Assembly (NCBI RefSeq): GCF_023856365.1
Contig: NC_064542.1
Coordinates: 18,886,863-18,950,862, forward strand
Reading direction: 5' to 3'
Source: Brienomyrus brachyistius
Taxonomy: Eukaryota > Chordata > Actinopteri > Osteoglossiformes > Mormyridae
DNA length: 64,000 bases
Part shown: one piece after another, positions 22,706-35,539 of the stretch
Position numbering within the stretch: the stretch's first letter is position 1
How the letters are laid out: each line of letters begins with the position of its first letter
The notes under the pieces: generated by a model
Databases searched by the model: none
What the model saw: the letters and a program-made list of their open reading frames with translations, nothing else
What the model was told of the DNA's origin: nothing
Made by a program: the position numbers and the translations under genes

Positions 22706-25700
22706 AACTATAGTGTAATATAGTGATGCCCCTAGGCTTGTCTCAGAGGGGCTTTAGCCCCCTAAAATGTTCTTTATCCTCCACACCTGAAATAAATGTA
22801 CAGTAGGCCTAAATTACTTGAAATAGGGTGTCCTTATTCATTTTCATTAAAATCTGTTCCTTTATTAAAGCCCCCCTTTTCATAATTCTCTAGTGAAGCT
22901 CCTTGTTTAACACATACTTTTTAATGCATTACAGTTGTTGATTTAGCAGTAGCATGGCAAGCTGAAAGCAGTTTTGTCATTAAAAAGCTGTTTGTGAACC
23001 AGAGCGACCCATGAAGTTTCTCCCGTCCCGCTCAGCATCTGGAGCTGTTGCAGCAGAGACTGTCACTGAACGGACTGTGGATGTGACGCCGCTTAATTCA
23101 GCAAAACAGTCTTTTGATTTTTATTTTTTTATTTTACTGAGCCAGTTAAAAAATATCCCCACTGGAAAAGCCATTTCCAGTAAAACTGTCTAGGGATCAC
23201 AGCACTCTTTATCAAACTTATCGGACACCTGTCCAGCGTGCCCCACACTGCAAATGTGCTGCATGTCTGCTGGATCTTTCTTCTTGATTCAGAATAATAC
23301 CTCTGAAGCATCCACATGCACGTGCGCTTTTGGTTACACTCTCTGTCGAAGACAACCGTGATAACAAGCTTTTTTGACTTTTATGTGGCCAGTAATGGGA
23401 GTAGCTGGCGTCCGTGCACGCATTCGTGTAATGTCGCGTATCGGTACACTTTGACAATGGCACTGGGACGTCTCGCCGCAAGACGCCCTGTTTTAATTGA
23501 AGATATACTTAACAGTTGGCTTTTTTTCGCTTGACTGATTTTGCATTAAGCTACGTTTAATGTCGGTTTTGAATAGAGTGTTAGCATTGCTCACAGTTTT
23601 CATTTAAATCAGTTCAATAATTACACCCATCTATCTACCTTCCAACTGCCTATCCAGTTCAAGGCTGCAATAGATATACACAAATATAAATATAAATTAC
23701 ACACGCGCACACACACACAAATTACTGCTAAAACACATTTAGGGTTTACTTTGGGACTGGGGATAATTACCATTTCCTGTTTACCTATATTAATCCAGCA
23801 CTACTGCAGATATATTCTCAGTTTTGTTTTATTGTCACCCTACAGTGAACAGTGCTCTCCATCCAGCTTTCTCACTGCGGTGGGAAAAGGAGTGAGACAA
23901 ATAAACAGGACTCTCCCAGCCCACGGAATCCTTGGCTCAGCTCGGTGGCAGACGCAACGTTATTTACATGTCATTCTGAGCACATATCCATCTTGACTGG
24001 TTAAGATGCAGTTTTGACTTTGGATTCATCTAAACTCATTAACATGTAGTTCTGGGCTTAGATTCATGCAGAATCGGGAACACAGAGAGGCTTGACTTTA
24101 CGTGTCCACAGGTTGACTGCATGCTTAATATGCATGACTTTAGGTCTAGTCATGATTGGATGATTAATAAATGCGAATTGGAGGCCTAAACCAAGGTCAC
24201 TTTGATCTCTGTGCATACATGCCTAGAACGGTAAGTACTGCAGTTCACAGAAGTGCTCAGTGGTGCCCCACAGCACAAAGTTCAGGGTTCAAAGGTCATC
24301 AAAAAGCTGTGGCAGGAAGAGCATTGATCATTTGCTACCTGAGATGAGGCCTCCATCCTTTTTATTTCCAGGTTTCTCTGCTAATCCTGTTCTTATTGTG
24401 AGGAATGTGAAGGGTTACCTACTCTTAGCAACCTGGCGGGCATGCCCCCTCAGATTCGCAGGCCGCCTAGGCACGACTTCCGGGAAAATGCTTTGTATAT
24501 CTCCAAATTCTAGCATCTTGGGCTCGCCGAGGAAGGCGCAGATTTAAGGCGTAATCTAGGTGATTAAAAGACACATTTTTTGCCTTTTAATAGGATTAAG
24601 CGATGCTTTCTGTAAGACTGAGAGAAAATATTGTCCCCCAAAATGAGGTAGATTACATGCTAAACCGCTAAGATTAGCACTGCTTCTGTTATAAAAGACC
24701 AGGGGAATCACGTTGGTGGGAGGGGGGGGGGGAGGGGGGTAAGGGGGGGGGGGGGGCAGATGGATATCATTTAGATTTGCATGCACACGGTGCTGCATCT
24801 GTCAGCAATGCAGTGTTAATGGTAACCTGGTTTGAAAAAAATGCCAGTTTAAGGTTGTAAAAATATTGTTCTAACCTTTCCTCTCTACTTGTTTTCCTCT
24901 AATCAGATGAATCTGCCTCTTTATTTCTATCTCTGTCATTATAGGCAACCCGTAGTATCACACAGCCCCCCCCCCCCCCCCACTCTCCCCCTGTCTCTCT
25001 CGCTCCCCTTGACAGTGGAGCTTGTCAGCATATCAACAGCAGAATGGAGTCCACTTTGTGATAGATACAAAGTATAGAGCCAAAGGCTGGAGATGGAGAG
25101 CTCTACTTCATTCGTCCAATTAGATTCATAGTTCCTCCAGTTTCAGTGCTGTTGATGTAGAGGATTTCTCCTAATGACTAAATTGCGCCCTGTTACAGAA
25201 ATCTAAGAAAATGCCCCATGTGTGAGTATAATGGCAGTGATTCTGCTCAGACCGATCAAGTGTGAGTCTGCCCTATGCCAGACAAGTATTCCAAAGCGAA
25301 TAGCACTTATCTTTCACTCATTCTTTTGCTTTCAATTTTTCACTTCCTCACACATTCCTTCGCTCACTTCTCTCCCTCACTGTCTCCCTCATTCACTTCC
25401 TCACTTCCTCCTCTCATTCATGAATTCTGTTTTCCATACGTTCACTCCCGCGCACTCTGATTTATTCAGTTCGACCCATTACTCCTCCGGTCTCTCACTC
25501 CCTGATCCATTCATTCTCTCACTCCCTGATCCATTCAGTCTCGCACGCAGGCATCATATTGGTTCGCTTAATGTTCAGTTCAGTTCAATAACTCTCCATT
25601 GGTGCCGTTATAATTAACAGCATCGCCAGAATGAGTCCAGTATCATGGAAACACGCATCAACTGGCCCCATATTGATTGCAATTAATTAAGTAATGAAGT

Positions 25701-25975
25701 GAAATGGAATCCTAAATAAATTAATGACTGCAATAACAGCAAAACACCACTCTCTCCTTCATTTAAATTCTGATTCTGAGGCTTTATTGTTGCCTTGACA
25801 AGATGAATTTTATGTTTGCCAGAGCAATTTATTTTCATATAGATTGACTTCAGAACATTCTTTGCATGTTTTGACAGGACTCTGCAAACTAAACTATACA
25901 TTTATAGATATATATGTTTGTGTCTTTTCTTCACCTACTTTAATGTGTTCCTTCCCATAGTCTTGCTCTGGTCGG
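22706..25975. other. nlgn2: nlgn2 intron 1: no gene seen
   Basis: Mostly unique-looking sequence. About 23626-23690 resembles the 3' end of the GGATGG-tail SINE in reverse orientation (CCATCTATCTACCTTCCAAC then a TATCCAGTTCAAGG block). There is a short CA run at 23703-23719, G runs at 24719-24756, a poly(C) at 24966-24981, and a degenerate CTCACTCCCTGATCCATTCA duplication at about 25490-25540. No coding region was recognised. Confidence 0.45.
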
Positions 25976-26236
25976 AAAGCTCAGTGGGTTGCATTGGCGC
26001 CTCACACCTGTCAGTTATTGTTTCTGATTCCACCTCTGTACTGTATGTGTAGATTTTCTCCCATTGTCCAAAGACAAGCAGTTAGGCTCATTGCCATCTC
26101 TGAATCATACTTGAATATATATGTATGTGCCCCATGAAAGACTCCATCGTGGGAGCCTAGTACGCTGTGCGGTCTGAGGTAGGCTCCAGGCCTCCCAGGA
26201 CTGTGACTGGAATAAGTGGTCAGAAGATGGATGGAT
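25976..26236 (+). repeat. Old SINE copy, GGATGG-tail family
   Basis: The order of motifs matches the reference copy at 61753-62107: a GGTTGCATTGGCGCCTCACA head (from CAGTGGTTAGCACTGTTGCCTCACA), a TTTTCTCCCATTGTCCAAAGACA block, GGCTCATTG, a GTAGGCTCCAGG block, and an AAGATGGATGGAT end. It is heavily mutated, with the B box largely lost. Confidence 0.65.
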
Positions 26237-26884
26237 ATATTACTTCCTCTGTTACCCAATCAAATTCGAAATGAACTTTATTGACGGGACAGCTGTCAGT
26301 TCTAGTGTACTAAACGATGATGTATGGAAACAGACACAAAGGGTAAAAACAAAAGCCGGAAGCATTGAATAACAACCACAACAGAAGAACACGTTTTTTT
26401 TTTTTTTCTCTGTAGTACTTCCCCTCCCTCTCGCCTTCCATCCTTCTCTCTAATTGTTTTTTGTTTTCCGTCACACACTTTCCCTCAGGATGTGGTCGTA
26501 AAATACACACTGATTAGTTAATATGGCCGTCCACTCTTCCTCAACCAGCAGGGCAGGGAGTGCGTAAATGCGGAGATCCCCGATCGGGCTCTGTACTGAC
26601 TAACACATCAGCTAGAAAACGAATGCATGATACTCGCTCTCACATCACAGCCTTGTTAACTGCACTGCAGGCCTGTGTCATTTCCTCCTGTGCTCATTCG
26701 CCCTTGCCCTCTGAATGATCCTGTCACTCACTGACACACAAAGACTCACCCACGTACCTGCATTTACGCACCTGCTCTCCCGCACACTGTGATGCACACA
26801 GGCAGAATCCATTTACTCTCGCATACCCTTGCCCTCTGGCTCACTTGTGCACGCTCTGCTCGCATTCACTCTGTGAGGTGGTGC

Positions 26885-27870
26885 ACTTTGGGTGCTTTTC
26901 CATTGCACCAGGTTCCACACTTTTGGTACTAAAAATTCAGTACTTTCCTTTTTCCACTGATTTCTGGTCAGTTAACAATGCCAACAGTACCAGTACCGAC
27001 ACCAGCTGCTACTTTGGGGCATGTTTATTGTCAAATGGCTACGCAAATAACCTGCCTTGCAAAAACAAAAAACATCTTCCACCCTGAAATAGTGCAGCTA
27101 CAGTACAATCTCAGACAACAACGACAAGCGAAGTAAAAAAATAAGTAATAATAATGAATGCATAGACAAATGAAGATACCCAAGCTTTAATTGTGGTCTG
27201 GTCAGAAGAACCCGGAGAAGGTCTGGATGGCATGACAAGAAATAAAACAGTATTTGTTGTAACAAACTTAGCCTGCAGGCTATTGGAAAATTTTCAAATA
27301 CCATGATGTGATTTTCATTGCAGTAAATATTAGGATATTTATAAAGGGAAAAGTACATTTCTCACAAACCCATCTAGGAATGATTTAAATAGCAAGGATG
27401 AAAATGATTATGATTGGCTTGGGGAGTTGATGCAGAGTTCATGCAAAAATGTTTTGTGTTTGATTTTTGTTTTGCACATATTACAGAATCTTGAAGAGTT
27501 AATCATTAAAATTGCAAGCTTTCCAAGTTTTGTTTCCTATAACAGATTTTACTGTTTTAGTGAAATGTAACCCCACTCTATGATGTCTGGACACTATGAA
27601 AAAGCCTGATCTCAGCCCATCTGACTGTCACGGTCCTTCGGATGTAAGAATTGCGCGTGCATAACATGCAGTGTTGATATTAATATCGCACTTCACCAAC
27701 TTTGTGATATACTATAGGCATTTTTTAAATTCAGTGCAAAATACCCTGCCTCGCATTGTAATTATGTCATTCAGAGCCAGTACCAGTCCTTACGCCAGTG
27801 GAATACCATGCCACGAGAAGTACTGTACTTTTGTTCCAAAAGTACGAAGCCTGGTGTCCCTTTGAGGTCG
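26885..27870. mobile_element. Possible PIF/Harbinger-like palindromic element
   Basis: The left side carries TTTTCCATTGCACCAGG and TTTGGTACTAAAAATTCAGT. The right side, reverse-complemented, carries TTTGGAACAAAAGTACAGTA followed by a TTCCACTGG block. The pairing is imperfect and no clear target-site duplication was found. A 3-bp TTA-type duplication would support Harbinger. It could also be two separate fragments. Confidence 0.3.
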
Positions 27871-29559
27871 ATGGCATGAGAACGTGAGCCACGTGGGGAC
27901 ATTTTGACATTTGGCTAATATCACACAGTCGTCATGCAAATATGGGTGGGGCAAATCCTTGAAATGAGCAGTTATAATCACAAAAAACTTATTTTCATTT
28001 GCTTTTATACATTTCCAAAACGATTTTTTTTTTACCTGTCCAGTCAGAAACACTGTCACTGGCTTTGTCACCACTGTCCCAGAAACATCCGCAAGCTCAT
28101 GACACACCGTGTCATAGCACGGTTATTCTGGGCCTGAAGGACGAGATGGGCCAGATGTTAATAGCACAGAAGGGCGTCTCGATGTTACTGTGGCATGTTG
28201 CGGGGAGGGGTGGCCATGTCTGCCGTGGTGTGTGTCTCGTGTGCCCTGGACTGGCAGAACAGCTGCGTTTGGTGTTGCCATTTTGCCAGGCCGACGTTCC
28301 GTTTTCACCTGGGTGCCGCTTCCTCCATGGCTTCCTGCAGAAAACTGGCCTTTAGACAGAAACCCCAAATGCTCCACCTTCAGGAAACTGCTGAGAATGA
28401 CCCAATGTCCCGAAAGGGGCATACAGTGAAAAGCGGCTTCTGCAGGTACCACAAGAAAGGCAAGGCCCCGCAAGGGCTACATGTGAACGTATCCCAACAA
28501 CATTGAGCATGATCAAAGCTTTTGACACCATAAAAGGACTGGATCTGGTTTACTGAGTGCACTTGCCGTCATGGGGCCCACTTCTCCATGTCCGCCTGTC
28601 ACGGAGCCTGTGCATCAGAAGGTCTGTTTCAGAAAGCTTTGCTGCTGTTTCCAATGCCTTCTTCATCACAGCCGACTCATGCTACATTTTCTCCTGGAGG
28701 GGAGGGGGGGCGATTAACCTCTGGAGTAGGGGGGATCTGCACTGGTGATCTGCAGTTCTGGATGTCACATCAATTACATGATTATATGGTGAACAGGAGT
28801 GGGGGGGGGGCATCCTAATTCTTAAGTGGACCCTGCTAGTCCCTCAGTCTCTGGGTGTCAGTGCAGCCACCCCAATGTTCCTCATGTGTACCCTGTCTGC
28901 AGAGTGCTCCAGTAGGCGAGGTCTTGCTGGGGCTTCACCTTCAGTCTAGCCCCCACAGCGAATTAGTTGAGGGTGGGGGGGGTGGGAGTGTTGCATGGTG
29001 GCTTGAGCTCCCACACCAGATTGGACACTGGGAGAAATTCTATTTTTTCGATTCCACAAGATCTGATTCCTGACCCAAATATTTCAGTTGGTGACACGTT
29101 AATAAAATCTTGCCCTTGGTAAGACTGTGTATGAAAGCTTTGGAGAGCACTGTCATTTTGTTTTGTTTCACTGCTGCAGTGGTGAAATGTACACCAAGCA
29201 CACCCTGCTCCAACAATTAAATGTTTAATGCTGTTCTGTATTATCGTCATTACAGGTGTCTGATTTTAACATTCAGTTGTACATGTTTGTGTGGAAAAAC
29301 ACATTTCTGGGGATGGTGTAGATGGGGATGTCTTTCTTTGGCGTGTGTGTTTTTTTTTTTGTTTTTTTTTTGAGGGGGTGGGGGGGAGAAAGATTTCACT
29401 TTGTTTCAGCTCCTCAGTGATTTTTCCCACTGTCCCCTGGAGACGGGGGAAAAAAAAACATTTAAAAGAGGCACAAAGACTACAAGTGACTAGGACTTCT
29501 TGGGGTAGAGAGAATAAGTCGCCACGTCTTAGATTGTTGGTCTAATCCTGCTAAGCTGT
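27871..29559. other. nlgn2: nlgn2 intron 1: no gene seen
   Basis: The intron continues with no recognisable coding region. G-rich runs occur at about 28700 and 28800-28810, and T/G runs near 29350-29385. Confidence 0.5.
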
Positions 29560-29778
29560 TTCTTCTTTCTGTTTTTCCTGTGCTGCGTCTGTGTCTGTAA
29601 ATGCCTTTTTTGTTTTCTTTTTGAGAGTTTTGTCCTCTTTTTAACTGACAGAGATGACCTCTTGCTGAAATGTCTTTTTTCTTCTTCTTCTTTTCTTTTT
29701 TGATTTTTTTTTGCCACAGTAAATCTTTTTGAATTTTCTCTTTTCTCTTTTTCCTCCCTTTTTTTTCTTAACCCCTAG
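29560..29778 (+). promoter_or_regulatory. nlgn2: Long pyrimidine tract before the splice-A cassette
   Basis: About 215 nt of mostly T and C lead into the acceptor at 29777-29778 (ACCCCTAG). The tract includes TTCTTCTTCTTTTC and TTTTCTCTTTTCTC, which resemble preferred sites of polypyrimidine-tract-binding proteins. Such binding could repress the cassette. The composition is seen; the regulatory role is inferred. Confidence 0.45.
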
Positions 29779-29832
29779 GTCCGCTCACAAAAAAACACGA
29801 TGAGTCTTCGATGAACAGGCCCAGGGATGAAG
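29779..29832 (+). CDS. nlgn2: Neuroligin-2 splice-site-A cassette exon (18 codons)
   Basis: This 54-nt exon starts in phase 1, completing the split Gly codon left by the previous exon, and ends in phase 1. It adds GPLTKKHDESSMNRPRDE (residues 164-181) between VPTED and the split Asp of DIRD in the next exon. It closely resembles the splice-A insert (A2) of mammalian neuroligin-2, which begins GPLTKK. From family knowledge the mammalian insert is 17 residues, so this one would be one longer. Skipping it keeps the frame (GAC-G joins AC-ATC to give D-D-I-R). The donor AAG|GTATTT matches consensus poorly, in keeping with optional use. In neuroligins this insert tunes neurexin choice and synapse preference. 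Whether it is actually alternative here cannot be seen from DNA alone. Confidence 0.92.
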
Positions 29833-29842
29833 GTATTTTTGT

Positions 29843-29848
29843 TGCATG
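29843..29848 (+). promoter_or_regulatory. TGCATG, candidate RBFOX site downstream of the cassette
   Basis: TGCATG begins 11 nt after the last base of the splice-A exon, inside a T-rich stretch. RBFOX proteins bind (U)GCAUG, and sites just downstream of a cassette usually promote inclusion. The site is seen; its function here is inference from RBFOX biology. Confidence 0.45.
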
Positions 29849-32800
29849 TTTTTCCTTTTTTCTTGTTTTTTTAAAATTCTTTTTTTGGGGATAAGAACAG
29901 AAAAATAAAACATACAGCAACATGCTGATCAAGCTTTTATAGATATATATATATGTATATATGCATAAATGTGTCTATGTGTGTGCATATGCCAAGTAAT
30001 TACCTGTAATTAGACCTAGTAGCTAAAATTAGCCAGCTAGTCTTTTAAATAAGTCTTATATCCCCTTTTTCTTGAAAAAATGCTTCACAGATACATTTTT
30101 CTTTGGAGCACAAACAGAATAACATGCTTTCTTATGGGTTTTTATGTTGGAGGGGAGGGGCATTCCATTACACCTAACAACGAGACGTGATTTGACTCAT
30201 ACACATACAAGCATACAGAAATAAACATGATCAATGTCTGCCATAACAATGTCATACCCGAACAATGACACACCGACGAACAGGCAGCATACAAAGATCC
30301 TGTAATATGATCAAAACTTGAAAAAAATGGATATCAGTGTTTGATTTCCAATGGATTTGGAGACTGTCATTACACAGAGAAGCACCCAAATCAACCACAA
30401 GATTTTCTTAGTAGCTAATGTTTCATGACGTGAGGCCAGAAGTGTACTCAAAAAACATGAACTGTAGCTTTGAGTATCCCGTTTGCCATCATGTATGAAG
30501 CTGTGGTGTCTGAGAGAGGCAGCCTCCCGGTGTGGGTGTCTCAGAGGAGTGTGTTCTTCTGACAGCGATGCCCCCCCCCCCCCCCCCCAACATGCATCCT
30601 GTTGACCCAGCGCTAAACCGTGGGAGATGAGCAAACTCGGTCTGTCATATGTTAAGCGGATAAGAAGGGAACTCAGTATACGGCGACCTGCCGGCATTTT
30701 GGCAGTGGTGGTCTACAGACGGTAAAGTACCATTGGTCAGAGTTGGGCAAAGGCCTTTTAAACCAAAACTTTCTGCTGTCTTTGCAGATTAGAGGCAAAT
30801 ATGTAGGGCTTCATACAGGCACTGCAGATATTCACCTGTTTATTTCTCACACACAGCCTGATGGGATTTCTCATGGATTTTTGCAAAAACGGCAGTAGCC
30901 CAGTTATGCAATCTCTGCAGAGACCTCTCTCACTATGTCACTTCCTGCCCAAAAGCTAACAGTTGCTGCCCCATGGCTAGAATGATTGGTCCTCCGTGCT
31001 GTCATTCATTTAAAGTCACTGGGGTCCAGGGGCCCGGAGGGCTATATTTCTGTTAGTGTTTTTTCATTATTATTGTTGTTTTTTAACTAAACTCTTCTTT
31101 TAGGTGGTTAGCTCAACTACTACTTGTAAATGATGCACTCGTTTCTTCACTGCATTAAAATCTCATTTTATGAATGATAGAAAATGATATAGAAACCATC
31201 TGAAGCTGTTATTTGAAACCTATGTTGTTTGAGTGTTTTCTTTTCCTTTGGGGGAATGTAGTGATATAAATAGTACTGATAATTAACTATCAATTGGGCC
31301 AATTCAGCCTAAGGAATGGGCCCAAATGAGAAGCATCAATCTCACGGCCCTTCAGGAACGGAATCTCAAACCCCTTATTATGATCATTTGAAAAATCGCG
31401 GGAATAGCTTATAGCCATGGCAATCCTTTCTGAAACCTATTCGGACCTTTCTGGAAGCGGGAACTTGGAAATACTCTCGCACGGCTAAGTGCCATCTGTG
31501 CCAGGATGCTGCTCGATCGCTGCAGTGCATGTGCCATGTTGCTGTAATTGCTTCGGCGTGAGCGAAAGGGTTTTAAGTGCTTATTCATCACCCTGGCAAC
31601 ACCACCTGTTTTGAATCTCTCGTTTTTTCCAATTCGTACGACACACCTCAAGGAATGGTTGACAAAATGAGTGTAGCTGATTTCATTGAAGAGTAACTAG
31701 TACCATGCAATAGTGCCTGGCCAGCCGCGGAAATCCCTGGTCACTCTCATTATAGCGTGAATAACAACCTTCCACCCACCCCCACAGCACTTTGTGAACT
31801 TTCCCAGCCTGATGTTCACCTGCCTCTTGACTGTAAGATGTCTAGTGATAACTGGGGGTGCAGCCCACTGACCCTGCCATATCTCGAAATCAGAAACGCA
31901 TGAGGCTGGATTATGGCGAATCTGTATGGTGATGTTTTGTAAAGAAATATACAGAAAAGAGGCGACCAGTTATTGTAGGATGACCGCTGGAGGACGGTCG
32001 ATAATATGAACACTCGAGCAAACTATGCCGATTGTTTCTCCAATGCACCTATCAATTCCACTGTATATTTAACCAATCAAATTTTCTAGTTTATCGTACA
32101 GTACATATTTTGAGGCCATGTCAACTATGAGGGGGAAGCGATGTGTTTGTTTCCTCAACGTAATGCAGTCAGCGGCGGGATTGTTAACATCTGATAAACC
32201 AATAAAGACCAGATCTGCCCTCCTCTTCCAGGAGGCTACGGCACGTAATGTTAGGGATGGTAGTAAATTTCACAATGTAAAGGACTGAGAGGTCACTTTG
32301 CTAAGATTCCCCCCAGTATGGAGCATCTGGCATGTTCAGGGACTTTGGGCGCTTTTGAGCTCCTAGATCGATTGCAGGTCAGAATGAAAACATACTACAC
32401 AGACATAAATACACATGTATGTACATGTTTATTGTGTTAGCATTAGCATATTTACTCAGTACATTTTCAATAATCTTTCCTATGCCTTTTTTGGCTTAAT
32501 TTCTTGAGAAGTGTGGGTGTTTATATTGTGCTTATTTTTAAACTGCTACTCCTGTGTTTGCTGGTGAAAAGAGGAGGAAAAAAACGTTTTGGTCTTTTTT
32601 CTGATACCGTCGTTGAACCTGTTACAGAGACGTGGGTGAGAGTTTTCTCTCATTTTTACTTTTCCCACAATCCTCAGCATTAATTGCGTCCACCCCTTCC
32701 CACGTCTCTTGGCCGGGGCACTGTGTGTGAACGAGCAGGCCTACTCTTCTTAGGTGGGATGGCTGACGGTAAATGTAGTTCTACTCCAAAACTATGCCCT

Positions 32801-33600
32801 GGTTCTCCATAACTAATTCCATCCTACCTGGCACCTGAAACGCAGTTTCATTTGAGCATAACCACAGAATAGAATCACAGAATAGAAAAATAAATAGTGG
32901 AGCATTCTGCTTGTTTAAGCAAGGACAAAAATACCTAGACTCATAAAAATCCCCTCAAGGACACTGCTTTTAAGGGCAAGGTCAGCAATCAGAGCAAGCA
33001 CAGACAGAATGGATGGATACTCCTGTGAGATTCTGCAGTAATAGGAGGTCTGCGATGTCCATTATACAGGGCTTGTGTAAGCCTGGTGTGCTCCCAGTCA
33101 GCCCAGTCAAACCTCAGGCAAGCTGACTAGGTCCAGTTTGGTCCCTATAAGTACTAGTCAATCCAGCCCCTCCTGAGTCAGTCTGAAAAAATACTGATGA
33201 ATTTATCCCAGTTAACATTCAATCTGACTTAATCCATTTCGGTCCAAGTCATTGCTTGTTAATCTAGCTGAATACCAGTCAGTTTAGATTAGCATTTCAG
33301 AGACAGAATTCACCAATATACCCCCTGCCTTCTAAATTATTTTTATTGTATTTGTAAATTAATTTATATTTAGAAAGGTAGTTACAACACATTAAAAACT
33401 TTTTAATTGCAAAGAGCAAACACATTTTAAAATATAATTAACAATTCAGTTGTTTTTTCTAACCTTGCTCAACTTTGCGATTGTTAATAGTTGGCCCGAC
33501 AGCTCGATAAACAGACTCCCTCCCTGTCTGTAGCATCACACACTCAATTGCATACCTACCAATTATACAGCATTACAGTGCGTCATAATCAGCAAGCCAG
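29849..33600. other. nlgn2: nlgn2 intron 2, first part: no gene seen
   Basis: T-rich sequence just past the cassette, a short TA repeat at about 29941-29962 and a poly(C) at about 30571-30588 are present. The rest is unique-looking, fairly AT-rich sequence without recognisable coding exons. Confidence 0.5.
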
Positions 33601-33749
33601 AGCAAATGTTAATTTATCCCAAGTTATTACTGCCCACACTGCATACTGTAGTAGTTTCCGTGTTTGTTTTCTTTTTGTGAAATGGGCTCATCTGTATTAG
33701 TAACGTTAAAACAGTTATGGCCTGACATGTGCCACTTCTCTGAGCTGTC

Positions 33750-34250
33750 TTAGCATTGGAGGATTGCTCCTCCTCTTCTATTGCCCCTCTCCTTCTGCCC
33801 TTGGGGAGTAGGAACAGTGTGCACCGAAACCCCGGAGGCAAACTCATCATCTTCCCTGCTCTGAGAAGCCTCTCGGCTCAGCCAAGCACACGGGCCGATC
33901 GCGGGGGTAGCGCACGTCCGGATTGAGCGCCGCTCCTCACTGCAAGCCCCCAGGGGACATGAGACCGTGCTGACGTCGGAGGATTTAGCTTTCATCTGCT
34001 CCCCCAACGGGAATCCCCCTCCCCTGGCGTTCTCTCTGTAACAGTTCCTCTCAGCTCCACTGTCCTCTGAGGGGCTTCTCCAGCAGAGCAGTGAAACTTG
34101 GAGGATGGCGATAAGAGTCAAAAGCAGAGCTGCACTAGTGACTAAAAAGTTGAGAACAGAGATGCAGAGCCAACTACTGAGTGGAAAGCAGAAATATTCT
34201 CCGAAGTGAATAGTCAACAAGCCTAAAAGCCAAAAACAGAGGAAACACAC
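33750..34250 (-). other. 166-codon open frame with hydrophobic N-terminus, unassigned
   Basis: The minus-strand frame starts with about 55 mostly hydrophobic residues, including VTSAALLLTLIAILQVSLLC, followed by a polar, Ser/Arg-rich tail. I recognise no family. It lies antisense in intron 2, and I found no paired splice sites or promoter. It may be chance; it is noted because it is long and not low-complexity. Confidence 0.15.
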
Positions 34251-34455
34251 AGACCTAAATATAAAAAGTGAAAAATAGTCAGAAACACAGATACAGTACT
34301 AAGTATTGTCAAAAACAAATATTCTTTGAACTGAAAAACCGAAAACACATATTTTTCAAACCCGAGACAAAACAAAAAAGAGATAAAATACTAAGTAAAA
34401 GAACTGAAAACAAGGTATTTGAAGGGGGAAAAAAGAAAAATATGAACAAAGCTTT

Positions 34456-34666
34456 GGTACAAAATGAAATATATATATATATATATGAAACAGAAATGTC
34501 CACGCAGCAAACTCTGTTGGCAAACTTTCCTGAACTTTCTAACCCAGTCTTGTCGCTGAAAGCCAATCTGGGTCATGGAATGGTCTGTGTGATTTCTACA
34601 GCAATGTCACCGAGGACGAGACGATGAGCACCAGACCTTCCCTCTGAGTAGAACACAACTACAGCG

Positions 34667-34722
<56 letters not shown>

Positions 34723-34742
34723 CGCAGACAGACAGACAGACG
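34456..34742. repeat. AT, GATA and CAGA microsatellites
   Basis: An (AT)n run lies at about 34469-34486. A (GATA)n run of about 14 copies occupies about 34667-34722 and passes directly into (CAGA)n up to about 34742. Confidence 0.9.
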
Positions 34743-34817
34743 CGCATTCATGTTTGCAAGTAATGAACCCTGTTCTAGAAGTTTCTAGAAGAGTTTCAAA
34801 CTGAAGCAAATACTTAA

Positions 34818-34990
34818 AGTGGACAGGGTAGTACAGTTTCTCACAAGGGGTTATATCTCCAGGGCTGCCGGCTTACATTCCGGCCCTGCTCTGTGTGTGA
34901 GGATATTGTCTTCTCCTCCGTGTTTGTGAGAGTTTTCACCCCCAGTCCAAAAACAGACCATCCAGGGAAACTAGCAGCTATGAATTTCTC
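34818..34990 (+). repeat. SINE fragment, GGATGG-tail family
   Basis: Degraded body motifs of the family: a GGGTAGTACAGTTTCTCACA head, a GTGTTTGTGAGAGTTTTCACC block, and CCCCAGTCCAAAAACAGACC. The 3' tail is missing. Confidence 0.55.
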
Positions 34991-35539
34991 TGAATGTTAG
35001 GGTACAGGAGATTGTTTACTATGGGCTGTACATCTTGATAGATGAATCCAGGAGCCCACTGGCCTGAGAAGAAATTCTTTGGAAAATAGACTTTAAATGG
35101 TCGTTTCCAGAGACTACAGAAAATAGCTGACACATCATACTTTGCAATTGAAGTGAAATACATTTTAACGCTCTACTGATGAACAATGTAACTGTAAGAG
35201 CTAACAAAATTTCTCAGGTCCCAGAAATAATTTTCTCCATTATTCAGAGGACAGAACAGCTAAATAATAACCAGCTAGTTACATTTGTGCATGGATGGCA
35301 CCTAAAATTTGATTTTATCTTCATCAAAGTCATAATACTAAAGACTGGATTATTTAGCAAACAATGCACAAGATATTTCATAGCACCGTCTCTTCATTGT
35401 ATGTAAACTTCAGTCATAATGACCAGAGTATAGTCAAGTGTTCCAGGTGTGGGATTGACCTGAGTTTGATATATAAATAAATAAAAATGTACAGAAAATG
35501 TTCTTTGCCTGCTCTTCACAACAGAATCTCCAAAGAAGG

